Source: Anaerolineales bacterium (GTDB lineage Bacteria; Chloroflexota; Anaerolineae; Anaerolineales; UBA4823). From it: a stretch of DNA of 38,302 nucleotides. Under the pieces are notes generated by a model. The model did not search any database, was not told where the DNA came from, and saw nothing but the letters and a program-made list of their open reading frames with translations. Each line of letters begins with the position of its first letter. The stretch's first letter is position 1. Position numbers and translations under genes: made by a program. Positions 8,040 through 15,869 of the stretch are shown here, in pieces. Location: the NCBI GenBank assembly GCA_014859065.1, contig JACUUU010000003.1:1-38302 (forward strand), given 5' to 3'.

Positions 8040-10007
8040 ATGTCAACACAGCACATCCTTATCCATCTATCTGACTCCTTTGACGGAGAAATGTTATCTC
8101 ATCGGACCTTACAGCCTGCTGGCTTCCAGGTGACTGTTGAAAAGCATCTCGAAATGTCTGCTGCATTGATCAAATCACAGGCAGTAGATGCGCTCATCAT
8201 CAGCGATGATGTTCTCGATAATGCAGGGATCGATTGGATATCCTCACTTACTAAACGTTTTCCATATTTCCCCATCATTTTACTAGCCAGACAGGGTTCC
8301 AACCTAACCCCAGTCGATGCTTACCGTTTGGGGGTAACTGACTATCTCACATTCCCTATTCAATCAAATGAAATCCTCCAAAGCATAGATCACGCACTTG
8401 GACGCACCCAAAATTGGATGGATTACATTCAAATTGAGGCTCAACGCCATACGAAATCCCTGAAAATGCAGTTGGACGAACTAAAAACCTTGGGGAAGAT
8501 TAGCCGTACTGTGACATCTTCCTTGGACCTGGACAGTGTATTGGAAGCTGTAGTAGATGGTGCGGTTGAAATCGCTAACGCTGAGGAGGGTAGCTTGCTG
8601 TTATTGGATGAGCTCAGCGGTGAACTCTTTATGCGGGCAGCCCGAAATTTTCAAGAGGATTTCGTACGCACATTCCGCCTCCCAGTTCATGATTCACTGG
8701 CTGGGGAAGTCATACGGACAGGCAAACCCCTGATTATTGACGAAGAACACCCTAAGAAAATCAAAACTTCCTACCTTGTTCACACGCTTATCTATGTGCC
8801 ACTAGCCATTAAAGGTAAAGTGATTGGCGTGCTAGGGGTTGATAACCGCTCCAGCGGTTCCATGTTCAATGAACATCATCTCACTTTGATCTCTGCAATG
8901 GCAGACATTGCCGCCATCGCCATTGAAAATGCCAAACTTTTCACGCACACAGTGTTTGAACGCAATAAACTGGAAACCATCCTGCAAAACATCCAAGATT
9001 GTGTCATCTTGGCGGACACCAACAGGCTATTGGTATTTATCAACCAAGCCGCTCGCCTAGCCTTCGGCATATCGCAGGGAGAAACTGTGACCGCTAAACC
9101 GGTTGAAAACATAATCCACAACCAGGAGTTATTGGAACTATTCGACCAACATCAAGGGCTAAGCCCTCGCCGCAGTGAAATTACGCTCGAGGATGGTCGC
9201 GTTTTCAATGCACAATTCACCCCTATCCCGCATGTCGACCTGGTGGCGGTTACCATGCAGGACATATCCCGGCTGAAGGAATTGAACAAGATCAAGAGTG
9301 ATTTCGTTAACACAGTGTCCCACGATTTAAGGTCTCCTCTTACCGCCATCGTAGGTTATGTAGATCTCATCGCCAGAACCGGTAGCCTAAATGACCAGCA
9401 GGCAGAGTACGTACGCCGCGTACAGAACAGCGTAAGGGATATCACTGACTTGATCAATGACCTTCTTGATTTGGGCAAGATCGAGGCTGGGTTAGATGCT
9501 CGCTTTGAAAGGCTGCTTCTCACCCCTATAATCACAGAAATCACCGATAATTTACAAGGTCAGCTCGCACAAAAACGGATTGCCCTGCATCTAAACCTCT
9601 TCGATGATTTACCTCAGATAATGGGCAATCCAGTGAGATTACGCCAGATGGTCACCAACCTGGTCGTCAATGCCCTTGAATATACGCCTCCTGGTGGAAC
9701 GATCGAGGTCATGGTAAGTCATGAAAGAGAGCAAATTATCTTAAGAGTCAGGGATACGGGGATTGGCATCTCACCTGCCGATCAACCCTTTATCTTCGAA
9801 AAGTTCTATCGAGGTAAGAACGTGCAAGGGAGTTCAGCAGGCAGCGGCTTGGGATTGTCGATTGTCAAATCCATCGTCGAAAATCACCAGGGGAGGATAT
9901 GGGTCGATTCAACCGTCGGTCAAGGGACGACCTTTACCGTCGTTCTGCCAGTTGTCAAACATAACGTTGAAGCATCTCAGCTTGACCGTGAGCCGGTTAT
10001 CCATTAA
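8040..10007 (+). CDS. Hybrid sensor histidine kinase: pseudo-receiver, GAF, PAS, HisKA, HATPase
   Basis: A 655-residue cytoplasmic sensor kinase with no membrane segment. Order: receiver-like domain (1-125), coiled linker, GAF (about 155-300, LDSVLEAVVDGAVEIANAEE to AIENAKLF), PAS (about 310-410, KLETILQNIQDCVILAD), HisKA dimerization domain with H428 in VSHDLRSPLTAI, and a HATPase domain with N box (NLVVNALEYTPPGG), G1 (DTGIGI), F box (FEKFYRG) and G2 (GSGLGLSIVKS). The receiver-like domain keeps an Asp at the acceptor position (D56) but has A83 for Thr/Ser and F105 for Lys (DYLTFPI), like the preceding protein. The HisKA-HATPase part looks fully active. No partner response regulator with an output domain is in the window. 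No clear ribosome binding site precedes ATG 8040. Confidence 0.9.
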   Translation: MSTQHILIHLSDSFDGEMLSHRTLQPAGFQVTVEKHLEMSAALIKSQAVDALIISDDVLDNAGIDWISSLTKRFPYFPIILLARQGSNLTPVDAYRLGVTDYLTFPIQSNEILQSIDHALGRTQNWMDYIQIEAQRHTKSLKMQLDELKTLGKISRTVTSSLDLDSVLEAVVDGAVEIANAEEGSLLLLDELSGELFMRAARNFQEDFVRTFRLPVHDSLAGEVIRTGKPLIIDEEHPKKIKTSYLVHTLIYVPLAIKGKVIGVLGVDNRSSGSMFNEHHLTLISAMADIAAIAIENAKLFTHTVFERNKLETILQNIQDCVILADTNRLLVFINQAARLAFGISQGETVTAKPVENIIHNQELLELFDQHQGLSPRRSEITLEDGRVFNAQFTPIPHVDLVAVTMQDISRLKELNKIKSDFVNTVSHDLRSPLTAIVGYVDLIARTGSLNDQQAEYVRRVQNSVRDITDLINDLLDLGKIEAGLDARFERLLLTPIITEITDNLQGQLAQKRIALHLNLFDDLPQIMGNPVRLRQMVTNLVVNALEYTPPGGTIEVMVSHEREQIILRVRDTGIGISPADQPFIFEKFYRGKNVQGSSAGSGLGLSIVKSIVENHQGRIWVDSTVGQGTTFTVVLPVVKHNVEASQLDREPVIH

Positions 10008-10010
10008 AAT
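9982..10010 (+). promoter_or_regulatory. Promoter for tRNA-Arg inside the kinase 3' end
   Basis: TTGACC (9982-9987) and TAAAAT (10005-10010) are separated by 17 nt. The predicted start is about 17 nt before the tRNA. The -35 box lies in the last codons of the histidine kinase gene. Confidence 0.6.
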
Positions 10011-10033
10011 TTTAACAGTCATACAGAAGATTC

Positions 10034-10106
10034 GCCCTCGTAGCTCAGTGGATAGAGCATTTGCTTGCGGAGCAAAGGGCCGCGTGTTCGAATCACGCCG
10101 AGGGCG
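10034..10106 (+). tRNA. tRNA-Arg (anticodon GCG)
   Basis: A full cloverleaf: acceptor GCCCTCG with CGAGGGC, D stem GCTC/GAGC, anticodon stem TTTGC/GCAAA around loop TTGCGGA, and T stem GCGTG/CACGC with loop TTCGAAT. The anticodon is GCG, reading CGC and CGU arginine codons. The D loop AGTGGATA has the A20 typical of arginine tRNAs. CCA is not encoded (CCT follows the discriminator G). Bacteria usually read this box with an ACG anticodon modified to inosine, so the G34 form is less common. Confidence 0.93.
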
Positions 10107-10127
10107 CCTCAACAAAGCGAAACAAGA

Positions 10128-10165
10128 AACAGCTCATCAGCATGATTTATGAGCTGTTCTTACTT
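10128..10165 (+). terminator. Probable terminator after tRNA-Arg
   Basis: A perfect 10-bp stem, AACAGCTCAT (10128-10137) with ATGAGCTGTT (10149-10158), has an 11-nt loop and a T-containing but interrupted tail. It lies 21 nt after the tRNA. Confidence 0.5.
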
Positions 10166-10235
10166 AATTTAGATTTTTGTTCATTAGCTTCTCTTTTCTT
10201 TGATGCACTTCTTCCAGATTTCTTGATCCAAATGA

Positions 10236-10265
10236 TTGAGAAATGGGATTAGTTCATGATAAAAT
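10236..10265 (+). promoter_or_regulatory. Candidate promoter for the corrinoid protein gene
   Basis: TTGAGA (10236-10241) and TAAAAT (10260-10265) are separated by 18 nt, with a TG just before the -10 box. The predicted leader is about 170 nt. Confidence 0.4.
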
Positions 10266-10441
10266 CTATGCCTTGGAGATAGATTGTCGGCACAGACGCT
10301 GGCAGTCAAGTGGAGGCCTTTTTATTATTAGGTATATCCAATCAAACCCAGTCCGTCTCCCCTCAAAATAGCTATTAGAACCAATTGCATACCTGCCTAT
10401 GGTTCTGGTGAATCAACGCTTATACCTTTTGGAGGATTGTA

Positions 10442-11080
10442 ATGGAACCAACGATTGCACAGATATTCGAGAACGTCATCAAAGGGGATCGCTCTGGTGT
10501 CGAAGAAAACGTTCAAAAAGCTGTAGAAGCAGGTCTTCCAGCCCAAGAGATCCTAAATGGGGGGTTAATTGCTGCCATGAGCGAGGTGGGGGCGCGTTTC
10601 GAACAGGGAGATTTCTTCGTGCCCGAAATGTTGATCGCTGCTCGAGCCATGCAAGCTGGCTTAGGTGTACTTAAACCTAAACTGGTAGAGCAGGGCGTAA
10701 AAGCTGCCAGTAAGGTCGTAATTGGCACGGTCAAAGGCGACTTACATGATATTGGCAAGAATCTGGTTGCTATGATGCTGGAAGGCGCCGGATTCGAGAT
10801 CGTAGATTTAGGCACCGATGTCCCACCAGAAAAGTTCCTGGCAGCCGTGAACGAACACAACCCCAGCCTTTTAGGAATGTCAGCGTTATTGACGACGACC
10901 ATGGCGAACATGAAAACGACCATCGCCACCTTAGAAGAAGGAGGCGTAAGGGATAAAGTAAAAGTAATCATTGGCGGAGCCCCGGTTACCGAAAGTTATG
11001 CTCAGCAAATCGGCGCCGATGGTTACGCAGCAGATGCCAGCCGGGCAGTAACCCTGGCGAAATCTTTGGAGACAGCCTAA
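10442..11080 (+). CDS. Methyltransferase cognate corrinoid protein (MtbC/MtmC-like)
   Basis: A 212-residue cytoplasmic methyl-carrier protein. The N-terminal helical cap (about 1-88, with GGLIAAMSEVGARFEQGDFFVP) is the B12-binding cap domain. The Rossmann-like B12 domain starts at about 90 and carries D-x-H-x-x-G as DLHDIG (H102 the lower cobalt ligand), followed by GTDVPPEKF, SALLTTTM and GGAPVTESYAQQIGADGY. Such proteins receive a methyl group from a substrate-specific methyltransferase and pass it to a corrinoid:CoM or tetrahydrofolate methyltransferase. Neither partner gene, nor a reductive activator, is in the window, so the substrate is unknown. GGAGG precedes ATG 10442 at good spacing. 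Confidence 0.92.
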   Translation: MEPTIAQIFENVIKGDRSGVEENVQKAVEAGLPAQEILNGGLIAAMSEVGARFEQGDFFVPEMLIAARAMQAGLGVLKPKLVEQGVKAASKVVIGTVKGDLHDIGKNLVAMMLEGAGFEIVDLGTDVPPEKFLAAVNEHNPSLLGMSALLTTTMANMKTTIATLEEGGVRDKVKVIIGGAPVTESYAQQIGADGYAADASRAVTLAKSLETA

Positions 11081-11424
11081 GGCATTCTCCAGGATGAAAC
11101 CTATAATTCGTATGCGTTTCATGATTTCCTGGACAATGCTTAAAGTGTTCTGTCTAAAACTCTTTCAATAATAATAACCAAATTGGACAGAACACTTTAA
11201 AAAATCAAGCAAGCTGATTCAGGCATCTACGGATATATTTAATCCGGCAGCAGGTTGGATTATTGACCGGATAAAGGACAAATTCGAGATAGCGTCTGGT
11301 CGATCGTAAGCATTCGATTGACTCGAGCTAAGTTCTTCAACCCTCATCAAAGGTGTATTACTCGACCCTTGATGGGGGTTAACTATTAGTCGTATAAATA
11401 AAACCTACCCGGAGACAAAGAGAA
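11081..11424. other. Gene-free stretch with inverted repeats
   Basis: No coding region is supported. It contains the perfect 15-bp inverted repeat at 11140-11200 and a second hairpin, AACCCTCATCAA (11339-11350) with TTGATGGGGGTT (11369-11380), which has one G-T pair and lies 44 nt before the next gene. That hairpin lacks a T tail and may be regulatory. No promoter stands out. Confidence 0.55.
11140..11200. repeat. Perfect 15-bp inverted repeat, 31-nt spacer
   Basis: TTAAAGTGTTCTGTC at 11140-11154 is the exact reverse complement of 11186-11200. Pairing can extend inward about three more positions with one G-T pair. There is no T run after it on either strand, so it is not a standard terminator. 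It could be a remnant of a mobile element's ends, a miniature element, or an mRNA 3'-end stabilizer for the corrinoid gene. Confidence 0.75.
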
Positions 11425-12009
11425 ATGAATGCCACCCAAAAATTCCCCTCCTTCCAAAAACCTCGCCGCACCGAGATGGCGGTTGAGGATGCCTCCTGGA
11501 TACAGGATTTCCTTCTGCATGCCTCATTCGGTGTAATTGCCTTCATTCAAGACGAGCAACCTTACCTGCACACCAACCTGTTTGTTTATGAGACCGAAAG
11601 AGGAGCGATTTACATGCATTCCGGGCTTAAAGGGCGCATGCCGGCTGCCGCCTCAAAAGGGCTGCCAGCCTGTTTTACCGTCATTGAAATGGGGCGACTG
11701 CTACCCGCCAGCAAAGCCATATCTTTCGATGTCGAGTATGCCAGTGTGGTAGCCTTCGGTCAATTGACTATCCTCGCAGATCGAGCGCAACGGCGCCATA
11801 GTTTGCAGCTGCTGCTGGATAAATATGCGCCACACCTCAAGCCTGCTATAGATTACCAGCCAATCCAACCCGAAGAACTGGATAAGACGGTCGTCTATCA
11901 ATTTGCAATCGAAAGCTGGAGTGGGAAATTAAACCAGGAGGATGAGGATTTCCCCGGAGCGTACTATTACCCAGATTGGTCAGTGCTTAAACAAGCCACC
12001 TCACCATAG
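11425..12009 (+). CDS. FMN-binding split-barrel protein, pyridoxamine 5'-phosphate oxidase family
   Basis: A 194-residue cytoplasmic protein of the flavin-nucleotide-binding (NimA-like, Pyridox_ox_2-type) group. The split barrel begins at WIQDFLLHASFGVIAFIQDEQPYLHTNLFVYE, with YMHSGLKGRM and CFTVIEMGRLLPA in the places where this family binds the flavin phosphate. The C-terminal YQFAIESWSGKLNQE is typical of the family. It probably binds FMN or a related cofactor; the reaction is unknown. It is not a true PdxH, which has a different length and tail. A weak GGAGA ribosome binding sequence lies about 12 nt before ATG 11425. It is convergent with the AidB-like gene, with a 20-nt gap. Confidence 0.85.
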   Translation: MNATQKFPSFQKPRRTEMAVEDASWIQDFLLHASFGVIAFIQDEQPYLHTNLFVYETERGAIYMHSGLKGRMPAAASKGLPACFTVIEMGRLLPASKAISFDVEYASVVAFGQLTILADRAQRRHSLQLLLDKYAPHLKPAIDYQPIQPEELDKTVVYQFAIESWSGKLNQEDEDFPGAYYYPDWSVLKQATSP

Positions 12010-12029
12010 CAAACCAGATAGAAAGATCA

Positions 12030-13634
12030 CTAATCACCCTCTATAAACCACCACACTTCTTTATCTGTGAGCGCCCAGGAGGGGTAAGGTTCGTGCATCA
12101 AGAATCGGTGAGCATACAGGCGCGCCAAGCGATCGTAACGCTCACCGCCCACCTGAGCCAGATCGTAGAGCAAAGCCACTTGGGCTGCATCTGCCAGTTG
12201 GGTGAGGGATTCCTTGGACACCCACTGCACTTCTTGCCGGCTTAGCATACCTAGATTTTCCAAGACTGTATCGATGGTTTGAAGTGCAAGGCGTGCCTCA
12301 GAGGTAGCAACTGCCTGTAAACGAGGGATGAAATCGTCTAAGAATGGTTCGTGTGCTCCCTTCTTGTGCATTGCCTCGACCATATCTAATGATTGGATGT
12401 TACTGGTGCCTTCCCAAATAGAAGTCACCAGGGCTTCGCGGTGCAAACGGGCAACCGTGACCTCCTCAAGAAATCCTAACCCTCCGAAGAGCTCCATAGC
12501 CAGCTGTGTGCATACCGAAGCATGTTCAGCAGTCCGGTTCTTGGCCAGGTGGGAGAGAAAACGGGCATAATGATAAGCAATCGTATAGGGAGGCCGTTCT
12601 TGCCAGGCCCGGTCGAACGCGTTTATGGCGTGGAAAACGAGGCTGAGACCAGCAGCTGTGCGAACTGCCAGATCGGTAAGATCCCACCGCACCAGGGGGT
12701 GTTCAATTAATCTCTTTTGAAAAGCGCTGCGCTCACGAGCGCGGAAAAGCGCTTCGAGATGTGCTTTCCTTGCCAGGCCCATTGCACCAACTGCGTTCGC
12801 CAAACGAGATACCGTGAGAGTTTCCAGAGTATAGTAGATTCCTTGAGACGCCTCACCAATCAAATATGCCTGGCTGCCCAAAAACTCGACTTCACCGGTG
12901 GGAACAGCCCGGGTAGCTGACTTGTCCTTTAACCTGCGTAGTAAGAAATTCAGATTGCCGTTCTCATCCAAACGCGGAACCAGGAAAAGCGCTAACCCTT
13001 TAGGACCTGCCTGGGCTCCTTCAGGTCTGGCGGTGACAATCGCACAGTCTGCCAATCCAGCATTGCTGGCAAAATACTTCGTGTCGCCATAAAGTCGCCA
13101 AACCCCATCAACAACTCTGGCAAGAGTAGTGTTGGCACCCAAATCACTGCCTCCCTGGGTCTCTGTCATCCAGGTAGCTCCCCAGGCTTCCCCAGAAAGG
13201 AGAGGTTCCAGCCAGTCCCTCTGGTCAGGCGCATACTTGTAGATTGCATAAGCAGTCTGATTTGTAACGATGAGCGAACAGTACAAGCCTGGGTCAGCCA
13301 ACAAGTAACCCAATGCAAAATGGTGATGCCAGGAGCTGCCCTCATATGGTGGGCGGTTGATAAAGGCCATATTTTTAAGAAGATCTCTATGTGCTGGGCT
13401 CAGTCTCACCCGGTCTACCCTTACGCCATTCAAATCGTGCATGACATGCAGTGGGACAGCCGTCCGGTCTACGTGATCAGCTACCTCATAAGCCAGGCCA
13501 CCTGCCAGCTCACCAAATTTTGAAAAGGTGCGTTCATGTTCGCTGTATTCAGGCCAATACCTTTTTAAATTAGTCTGAAGATCCGCATCCAATAACCAGT
13601 GGTTCTTTCCATAGGCATACGATTTGGTTAGCAT
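12030..13634 (-). CDS. Acyl-CoA dehydrogenase, AidB-like subfamily
   Basis: About 534 residues, close to AidB length and longer than a typical 380-residue acyl-CoA dehydrogenase. The N-terminal domain (NHWLLDADLQTNLKRYWPEY) matches the AidB style. The FAD-contact segment MTETQGGSDLGANTT and the DTKYFASNAG strand form the middle domain. The C-terminal helical domain contains ELFGGLGFLEE and IWEGTSNIQSLD, where the glutamate sits in the usual catalytic segment. AidB of E. coli takes part in the alkylation response, but most relatives are of unknown substrate. GAGGT sits 5 nt from ATG 13634. In-frame ATG 13682 has an AGGA and is an alternative; a TTG at 13754 is unlikely. The gene is divergent from the peptide transporter operon. 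Confidence 0.88.
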   Translation of the reverse strand: MLTKSYAYGKNHWLLDADLQTNLKRYWPEYSEHERTFSKFGELAGGLAYEVADHVDRTAVPLHVMHDLNGVRVDRVRLSPAHRDLLKNMAFINRPPYEGSSWHHHFALGYLLADPGLYCSLIVTNQTAYAIYKYAPDQRDWLEPLLSGEAWGATWMTETQGGSDLGANTTLARVVDGVWRLYGDTKYFASNAGLADCAIVTARPEGAQAGPKGLALFLVPRLDENGNLNFLLRRLKDKSATRAVPTGEVEFLGSQAYLIGEASQGIYYTLETLTVSRLANAVGAMGLARKAHLEALFRARERSAFQKRLIEHPLVRWDLTDLAVRTAAGLSLVFHAINAFDRAWQERPPYTIAYHYARFLSHLAKNRTAEHASVCTQLAMELFGGLGFLEEVTVARLHREALVTSIWEGTSNIQSLDMVEAMHKKGAHEPFLDDFIPRLQAVATSEARLALQTIDTVLENLGMLSRQEVQWVSKESLTQLADAAQVALLYDLAQVGGERYDRLARLYAHRFLMHEPYPSWALTDKEVWWFIEGD

Positions 13635-13774
13635 GGAGACCTCATTTCTGAACTGAATATGATCAAAACTTGTTATTTGCATCAATATCCTACCACCAGG
13701 CAACTGCTCAGACAAGTACATAATCATATTGAACTTATCAAAGCAATGAACCAAAAAATATTACACCAATTCTA

Positions 13775-13804
13775 TTGACAGTGATGATATTATTACACTA
13801 CAAT
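13775..13804 (+). promoter_or_regulatory. Strong sigma70-type promoter of the peptide transporter operon
   Basis: A perfect TTGACA (13775-13780) and TACAAT (13799-13804) are separated by 18 nt. Transcription would start near 13811, about 278 nt before the first gene, leaving room for the structured leader. Confidence 0.7.
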
Positions 13805-13810
13805 AGGGCA

Positions 13811-14026
13811 AGTCCAGTCTCCAGCGTTGATGTTCCTCAATTTAAGTAATGGTAGGTCGCACTTAACTGGAGGTGAGTGCCCACTACCAGGAATGGAGTC
13901 CAAAGTGGTGAAAGTTCTCAGGCTCCATCAAAATAAGGCGAAATTTGATTGGAGAGAAGACTTATGATATCCCTCTCAGTCTCATGCCGCCTATCTAAAG
14001 CACCATATCCAAGGTGCTTATTTTAT
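13811..14026 (+). promoter_or_regulatory. Structured 5' leader, possible attenuator or riboswitch (unassigned)
   Basis: Downstream of the promoter the leader can fold into several helices. A nested hairpin joins TGGTAG (13850-13855) to CTACCA (13884-13889), with an inner stem GCACT/AGTGC (13859-13863 with 13876-13880). Next, ATGGAG (13893-13898) pairs with CTCCAT (13923-13928). That same CTCCATCAAA (13923-13932) can instead pair with TTTGATTGGAG (13944-13954), so the two helices exclude each other. A terminator-like hairpin follows at 13998-14019. This arrangement is typical of cis-regulated leaders, but I cannot match it to a known riboswitch class. Confidence 0.5.
13997..14026 (+). terminator. 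Terminator-like hairpin in the operon leader
   Basis: AAGCACC (13998-14004) pairs with GGTGCTT (14013-14019) around an 8-nt loop, followed by ATTTTAT. It lies about 65 nt before the first gene of the operon, so it would act as an attenuator rather than an operon end. Confidence 0.5.
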
Positions 14027-14088
14027 AATCAATGACTGCCAAAGCCACCCATTAGATAATTTTTTAAATTAAGAAAAAGGAGAAGAAG

Positions 14089-15804
14089 ATGAACACAAAA
14101 AATATTTTATATATCTTCATCGTTCTGGCGCTGGTGTTAGGTTCTTGTGCCCCCGCAACAACAGAAGTACCTCCAGAGGATACTCCGGTAGTACCGCCGG
14201 AAGAAACCCCAGTAGTTCCGCCACCAGAAGAACCAACCCCAGAACCTCCAGCAGAACGTAAACTGGTGCGCTTGATTTTTACCCAGGAATTCGACACCCT
14301 CAACCCAATTTACACCAACATGTGGTTCTCTGCCATCACCCAGCAGATCTGGAATGCCTGGGCATGGGATTTTGACGTTGATAACAACCCTCGACCGATT
14401 TTGGTGAGTGAGATTCCAAGCCTGGATAACGGCGGGATTTCCCCCGATGGCACCGTCATCACCCTGACCTTGCGCGATAATATCGTCTGGTCAGATGGGA
14501 CACCGATCACCTCAGACGATTTCCGGTTCACATACGAAATGATCGTCGACCCGAATAACACGGTTGCCTCTACTTATCCTTATGATCTGATCGTAAGCCT
14601 GGAGACCCCCGATGCGTATACGGTAGTCACAACCTTCGAGGAACCGTTCGCACCCTGGGTTGGGGCACTGTGGAATGTAATCCTACCTGCTCACATACTC
14701 CGACCTGTATACGAGGCAGAAGGTACCATCGATACCGCCGCCTGGAACTGGGAGCCAACTGTAGGCGCAGGTCCATTCGTCTTCGCTGAATGGGAATCGG
14801 GCAGCTTCGCCCGCTTCGTTGCCAATGACAATTACTGGCTTGGTCGACCCAAGATCGACGAGGTCTTTATCCGCTTTGTGCCTGACGATGCCTCCCAGGT
14901 AGCCGCGCTACTTGCAGGGGATGGAGATTTGGGTACCTTTATCAGCTACTCTGATATTGGAGCTCTCGAAGATGCCGGGCTGGATATCTTTTCGGTGCCT
15001 TCTGGTTACAACGAGCTGTTGTTCTTCTACCTGCACCCCGAGAACGCCCACCCCGCTTTGTTTGATGTGCGCGTTCGCCAGGCAATTGCACTTGCCTTCG
15101 ACCGATTCGCCATCAACGAGGACCTGCTGCTGGGTCTTACCGAACCGGCTGTCTCTTACTGGGACAATACCCCTTATGTCGACCCAAGCCTTTCACCTTG
15201 GCCTTACGACCCGGAGCGAGCGCGCCAATTGCTGGATGAAGCCGGCTGGATAGATACCAATGGTGATGGTGTGCGTGACAAAGACGGAGTCGAACTTGTC
15301 TTGACTTACGGCACAACTACGCGGCAAATTCGTCAGGATACCCAGGCTGTCGCTCAACAACAGCTGGCTGAAGTCGGAATCCAGGTTGAGCTCTACAACT
15401 ACGATCCGGATATCTATTTTTCCGGATATGGTGAAGGCGGCCCGGCTGCCACCGGTCAATTAGACCTTTTCCAATACTCAACCACCACCAACTACCCCGA
15501 CCCCGATACTGCTGATTACCTGTGCAGTGAGATACCGACCGACGAATCTCCAGCTGGGGTAAACTGGGCAGCTCTCTGTGATGAAGAGCTGGATCGTCTC
15601 TTCCGGCTGCAGGCTACTCAGGTAGACTTCGAAGCTCGTCAGCAGACCTACTGGGAGATGAGCCGCATCATGTACGAGCAAGTCTATATCCTGGGAGTCT
15701 GGAGAGATCCGGATATCTGGGCAGTCAACGAAAGGGTCCTTAACGTCGAGCTCTCTGGCGCTACCCCATTCTTCAACATCCTTGAATGGGATCTGCTGCC
15801 GTAA
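14089..15804 (+). CDS. Peptide ABC transporter substrate-binding lipoprotein
   Basis: A 571-residue family 5 (DppA/OppA-type) binding protein. The signal peptide ends in the lipobox VLGSC (C20), so the mature protein is anchored by lipid outside the cell membrane. A Pro/Glu-rich tether (about residues 26-55, repeats of VVPPEETP type) links it to the binding domain. The domain shows EFDTLNPIYTN, LRDNIVWSDGTPITSDDFRFTYE and VRQAIALAFDR, all typical of the family, and the lobe segment ARQLLDEAGWIDTNGDGVRDKDG. It should capture peptides or related solutes for the permeases encoded next. AAGGAG precedes ATG 14089. A hairpin separates it from the permease genes, which would allow more binding protein than permease to be made. 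Confidence 0.95.
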   Translation: MNTKNILYIFIVLALVLGSCAPATTEVPPEDTPVVPPEETPVVPPPEEPTPEPPAERKLVRLIFTQEFDTLNPIYTNMWFSAITQQIWNAWAWDFDVDNNPRPILVSEIPSLDNGGISPDGTVITLTLRDNIVWSDGTPITSDDFRFTYEMIVDPNNTVASTYPYDLIVSLETPDAYTVVTTFEEPFAPWVGALWNVILPAHILRPVYEAEGTIDTAAWNWEPTVGAGPFVFAEWESGSFARFVANDNYWLGRPKIDEVFIRFVPDDASQVAALLAGDGDLGTFISYSDIGALEDAGLDIFSVPSGYNELLFFYLHPENAHPALFDVRVRQAIALAFDRFAINEDLLLGLTEPAVSYWDNTPYVDPSLSPWPYDPERARQLLDEAGWIDTNGDGVRDKDGVELVLTYGTTTRQIRQDTQAVAQQQLAEVGIQVELYNYDPDIYFSGYGEGGPAATGQLDLFQYSTTTNYPDPDTADYLCSEIPTDESPAGVNWAALCDEELDRLFRLQATQVDFEARQQTYWEMSRIMYEQVYILGVWRDPDIWAVNERVLNVELSGATPFFNILEWDLLP

Positions 15805-15869
15805 AACTAGATTAACATCATTTTCTGGAACTCTTTTACGCTGAGTTTCAGGACTAAGTAAAACCAAAG

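Larger units (their letters stand above)
10107..10441. other. Gene-free stretch between tRNA-Arg and the corrinoid gene
   Basis: No credible coding region. It holds a hairpin after the tRNA (10128-10158), a candidate promoter (10236-10265), a small hairpin AATCTAT/ATAGATT (10263-10269 with 10279-10285) and about 170 nt of leader before the gene at 10442. I looked for a cobalamin riboswitch because the next gene binds B12 and saw no B12-box sequence. Confidence 0.6.

Noticed and set aside
9763..10152. Plus-strand open frame spanning the kinase 3' end and tRNA-Arg
   Set aside because: It overlaps a firm kinase gene in another frame and a tRNA; no ribosome binding site or family resemblance.
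10266..10441. Cobalamin riboswitch upstream of the corrinoid gene
   Set aside because: No B12-box-like sequence or extended multi-stem fold is visible; the gene uses B12 as cofactor, which does not by itself imply a riboswitch.
10513..10971. Minus-strand open frame of 152 codons inside the corrinoid gene
   Set aside because: Antisense shadow of a clear B12-binding protein gene.
11140..11200. Intrinsic terminator of the corrinoid gene
   Set aside because: The stem is long but no T run follows on either strand and the loop is 31 nt; listed as a repeat instead.
13811..13960. Glycine riboswitch because of CTCAGGC and GGAGAG sequences
   Set aside because: The conserved CCGAAGG-type segment and the spacing of the aptamer elements are missing; kept as an unassigned structured leader.
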